From assembly GCF_000024005.1 (NCBI RefSeq), contig NC_013132.1, positions 4,520,001 through 4,584,000 on the forward strand: a stretch of DNA of 64,000 nucleotides, read 5' to 3'. Positions 62,439 through 64,000 of this stretch are shown here, piece by piece. The position numbers were made by a program, and so were the translations under genes. The notes beneath the pieces are model-generated. The model saw only the letters and a program-made list of their open reading frames with translations, ran no database searches and was not told where the DNA came from. The stretch's first letter is position 1. Every line of letters starts with the position of its first letter. This stretch comes from Chitinophaga pinensis DSM 2588. GTDB lineage: Bacteria > Bacteroidota > Bacteroidia > Chitinophagales > Chitinophagaceae.

Positions 62439-62882
62439 ATGGGCAAATGGATACTGGCAGCAATGCCATTGTTAATAGCGGGATTATACGTGAGCGCGCA
62501 GGTGAAGAAACCAGCCAAATCTGCGGCAAAACCGGTAGCCGCATCTGCAGCAACTATCGCAAGGGGAAAGGCCTTATACCGGCAGTACTGTATCTCCTGT
62601 CACCAGGAGAATGGCAGCGGCGTACCCCGTATGAACCCACCGTTGATTAAAACGGAATATGTATTGGGCGATAAGCCAAGGCTGATCGGCATCTTACTGA
62701 ACGGGTTCAACGAAGACGTAGAGATTAACGGTGATTACTATTCTAATCCGATGCCTTCACAGGCAGCACTGAAGGACCAGGAGATTGCCGACATCCTTTC
62801 TTATGTCAGAAACAGCTTTGGCAACAAGGCAAGTACCGTTTCAGCAACAGAAGTAACGCAGGTACGGGGAGCCAAAAAGTAA
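62439..62882 (+). CDS. Periplasmic mono-heme cytochrome c
   Basis: From ATG at 62439 the protein has 147 residues: signal or anchor segment (WILAAMPLLIAGLYVSAQ), an Ala/Lys/Pro-rich linker, and a cytochrome c domain with CISCH at 51-55 (heme attachment) and Met105 in NPMPSQ as likely axial ligand, followed by LKDQEIADILSYVRNSFG. The longer frame from 62391 would overlap the dehydrogenase by 47 bases and lacks a signal at its start. Tight coupling to the sugar dehydrogenase gene indicates that it carries electrons from that enzyme to the respiratory chain. Confidence 0.93.
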   Translation: MGKWILAAMPLLIAGLYVSAQVKKPAKSAAKPVAASAATIARGKALYRQYCISCHQENGSGVPRMNPPLIKTEYVLGDKPRLIGILLNGFNEDVEINGDYYSNPMPSQAALKDQEIADILSYVRNSFGNKASTVSATEVTQVRGAKK

Positions 62883-62908
62883 TATAACACAAAGAATCTG
62901 AATATCTT

Positions 62909-62951
62909 AACAGCGACATGCACCCAATGTGGGTAAATGTCGCTGTTTTTT
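62909..62951 (+). terminator. Intrinsic terminator after the cytochrome gene
   Basis: AACAGCGACAT and ATGTCGCTGTT form a perfect 11-bp stem, with a smaller ACCC/GGGT hairpin in the loop, followed by a T run. Confidence 0.93.
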
Positions 62952-63001
62952 AATTGCTTTTGTCAAACAGATTTCTAACATTTGCGGAAAATTTTAGGGA
63001 C

Positions 63002-63937
63002 ATGTCAGTGAATCCAGAAGTGGTGCGGGAGGTTAGTGAATTCAATAATTATTACAATAGCCTGGCGGAGTTATTAAACAGGCACTTAGCGGACAATAAT
63101 CTTTCTTTATCAGCACTCCGTGTACTGATAAAGCTGAGGGAAGAGGAAGAACAATGCACGGCGGGAAAACTGATTGCCAATCTGGGTATTGACGGCGGTT
63201 ACCTGAGTCGTATACTTAAATCCTTTGAATCAAATCAGCTTATTGCCAAACGTAAATCCAACCTGGATGGCCGTACCTGGTATCTGCAACTGACCACAAA
63301 AGGGTCTAAATTGCTTGAAACCCTGGAACAGGGTTCAGCAGAACAGATCGGGAAACTGCTTGAGCCGGTACCGGCAGAGCAGCAGCTGGCATTGGCAGGC
63401 GCAATGAAAACCGTGCGTCACATCCTTTCTGACGACGCGAAGATCTCTCCGGAAGATATCACCTACAGACGTGATCTGCAACCGGGAGATGCTGGTTTTA
63501 TCATGCACATGCACGGGTCGCTTTATGCGAAGGAAGCAGGTTACAACCTGGAATTCGAAACGCATACCTGTAAGACCTTCTATGAGTTCCTGGAAGCCTA
63601 CAATTCTTCCAAGGATCAGGTATTCCTGGCGATGCACGGCAATCAGATCATCGGTTCTATCGCGGTACTGGGACATTCCCGTTACGCTACGCAGATGCGC
63701 TGGTTCCTGGTTCATCCGGATTACCGTGGTATCGGTATTGGTCAGCGACTGCTGACGGAAGCGATCAATGCGGCTAAAGAGAAGTTGTTCCAGAAAATCT
63801 ATCTCATTACGACGAGTCAGCAGGTAGCAGCTACCTCCTTGTTTAAAAAGAACGGTTTCCGTAAGTCAGGAGAGAAACACATGCCAATGTGGGGCTTACA
63901 GCTGACGGAAGAACGTTATGAGATTGACCTGATTTAA
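63002..63937 (+). CDS. MarR-type regulator fused to a GNAT acetyltransferase
   Basis: From ATG at 63002 the product has 311 residues; AGGGA lies just before it. Residues about 10-140 form a winged helix of MarR type (LSLSALRVLIKLREEE, TAGKLIANLGIDGGYLSRIL, LIAKRKSNLDGRTWYLQLT). Residues about 160-311 form a GNAT domain (YRRDLQPGDAGFIMHMHG, VFLAMHGNQIIGSIAVLG, FLVHPDYRGIGIGQRLLTEA, ATSLFKKNGFRKSG). The RGIGIGQ loop is the acetyl-CoA site. The order MarR-GNAT is a known fusion class. Target molecule and DNA site are unknown. A TAACATTTG-like -7 element lies at 62976-62984. Confidence 0.93.
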   Translation: MSVNPEVVREVSEFNNYYNSLAELLNRHLADNNLSLSALRVLIKLREEEEQCTAGKLIANLGIDGGYLSRILKSFESNQLIAKRKSNLDGRTWYLQLTTKGSKLLETLEQGSAEQIGKLLEPVPAEQQLALAGAMKTVRHILSDDAKISPEDITYRRDLQPGDAGFIMHMHGSLYAKEAGYNLEFETHTCKTFYEFLEAYNSSKDQVFLAMHGNQIIGSIAVLGHSRYATQMRWFLVHPDYRGIGIGQRLLTEAINAAKEKLFQKIYLITTSQQVAATSLFKKNGFRKSGEKHMPMWGLQLTEERYEIDLI

Positions 63938-64000
63938 GCAGGCGACATTTATTGTTAACCCCCCTTGCTTTATTTAAAATAATTAGATATTTTTATTTCG
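63938..64000. other. Window end, no gene seen
   Basis: The last 63 bases are AT-rich and non-coding as far as visible. No terminator hairpin was found for the MarR-GNAT gene. Confidence 0.6.

Noticed and set aside
1..64000. tRNA, rRNA, riboswitch or insertion sequence
   Set aside because: No cloverleaf, conserved rRNA segment, known riboswitch core or transposase was seen by eye; a covariance-model scan would be needed to exclude small RNAs.

Overview
The window looks like chromosome of a Bacteroidota bacterium, most likely a Chitinophaga-like member of the Chitinophagaceae. The grounds are a type IX secretion system (T9SS) cargo of very large size with a gliding-motility-type C-terminal domain, a PorP/SprF partner, two SusC/SusD pairs, an ECF sigma/FecR cascade, LytTR-type signalling, promoters resembling the Bacteroidetes TTTG / TAnnTTTG type, and moderate GC. 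No rRNA, tRNA, CRISPR array, transposase or phage gene was recognised.

Region 1 (1-29263) is one gigantic secreted protein whose 5' end lies left of the window. It has Ig/PKD-like domains, then about 96 copies of a 95-residue cadherin-like ('tandem-95') repeat, a DUF11-like domain and a T9SS type B sorting domain. One extra G at 12040-12042 splits the reading frame in two. The middle repeats are almost identical and carry higher-order duplications of 4, 5 and 8 units, while both ends are diverged. Region 2 (29266-31619) encodes the likely secretion/anchoring partners: a PorP/SprF outer-membrane protein and a TPR/PD40 protein that lacks the usual OmpA end.

Region 3 (31708-36169): a membrane acyltransferase, a LytS-like histidine kinase and a LytTR response regulator in one run, then a convergent subtilase lipoprotein. 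Region 4 (36394-37593): a CobW/COG0523 metallochaperone GTPase whose promoter overlaps a palindrome that looks like a metal-responsive repressor site. Region 5 (37730-44410): ECF sigma factor, FecR anti-sigma, SusC with an STN domain, SusD, closed by a strong terminator.

Region 6 (44477-53391): an S15/CocE-type hydrolase, a heptamer-repeat element, an unlisted 43-residue membrane protein gene, a LURP-one/scramblase-like protein, a CheB and CheR-PAS-histidine kinase pair, a small secreted CBM6-like protein and an unrecognised protein. Region 7 (53815-58935): a second SusC/SusD pair without local sigma/anti-sigma genes. Region 8 (58936-63937): a second heptamer-repeat element that supplies the last codons of an Old Yellow Enzyme gene, a Crp/Fnr regulator, a sugar dehydrogenase plus cytochrome c pair, and a MarR-GNAT fusion.

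Functionally the window is mostly cell surface: T9SS export of a giant adhesin, TonB-dependent nutrient uptake, envelope sensing, and a periplasmic oxidation couple.
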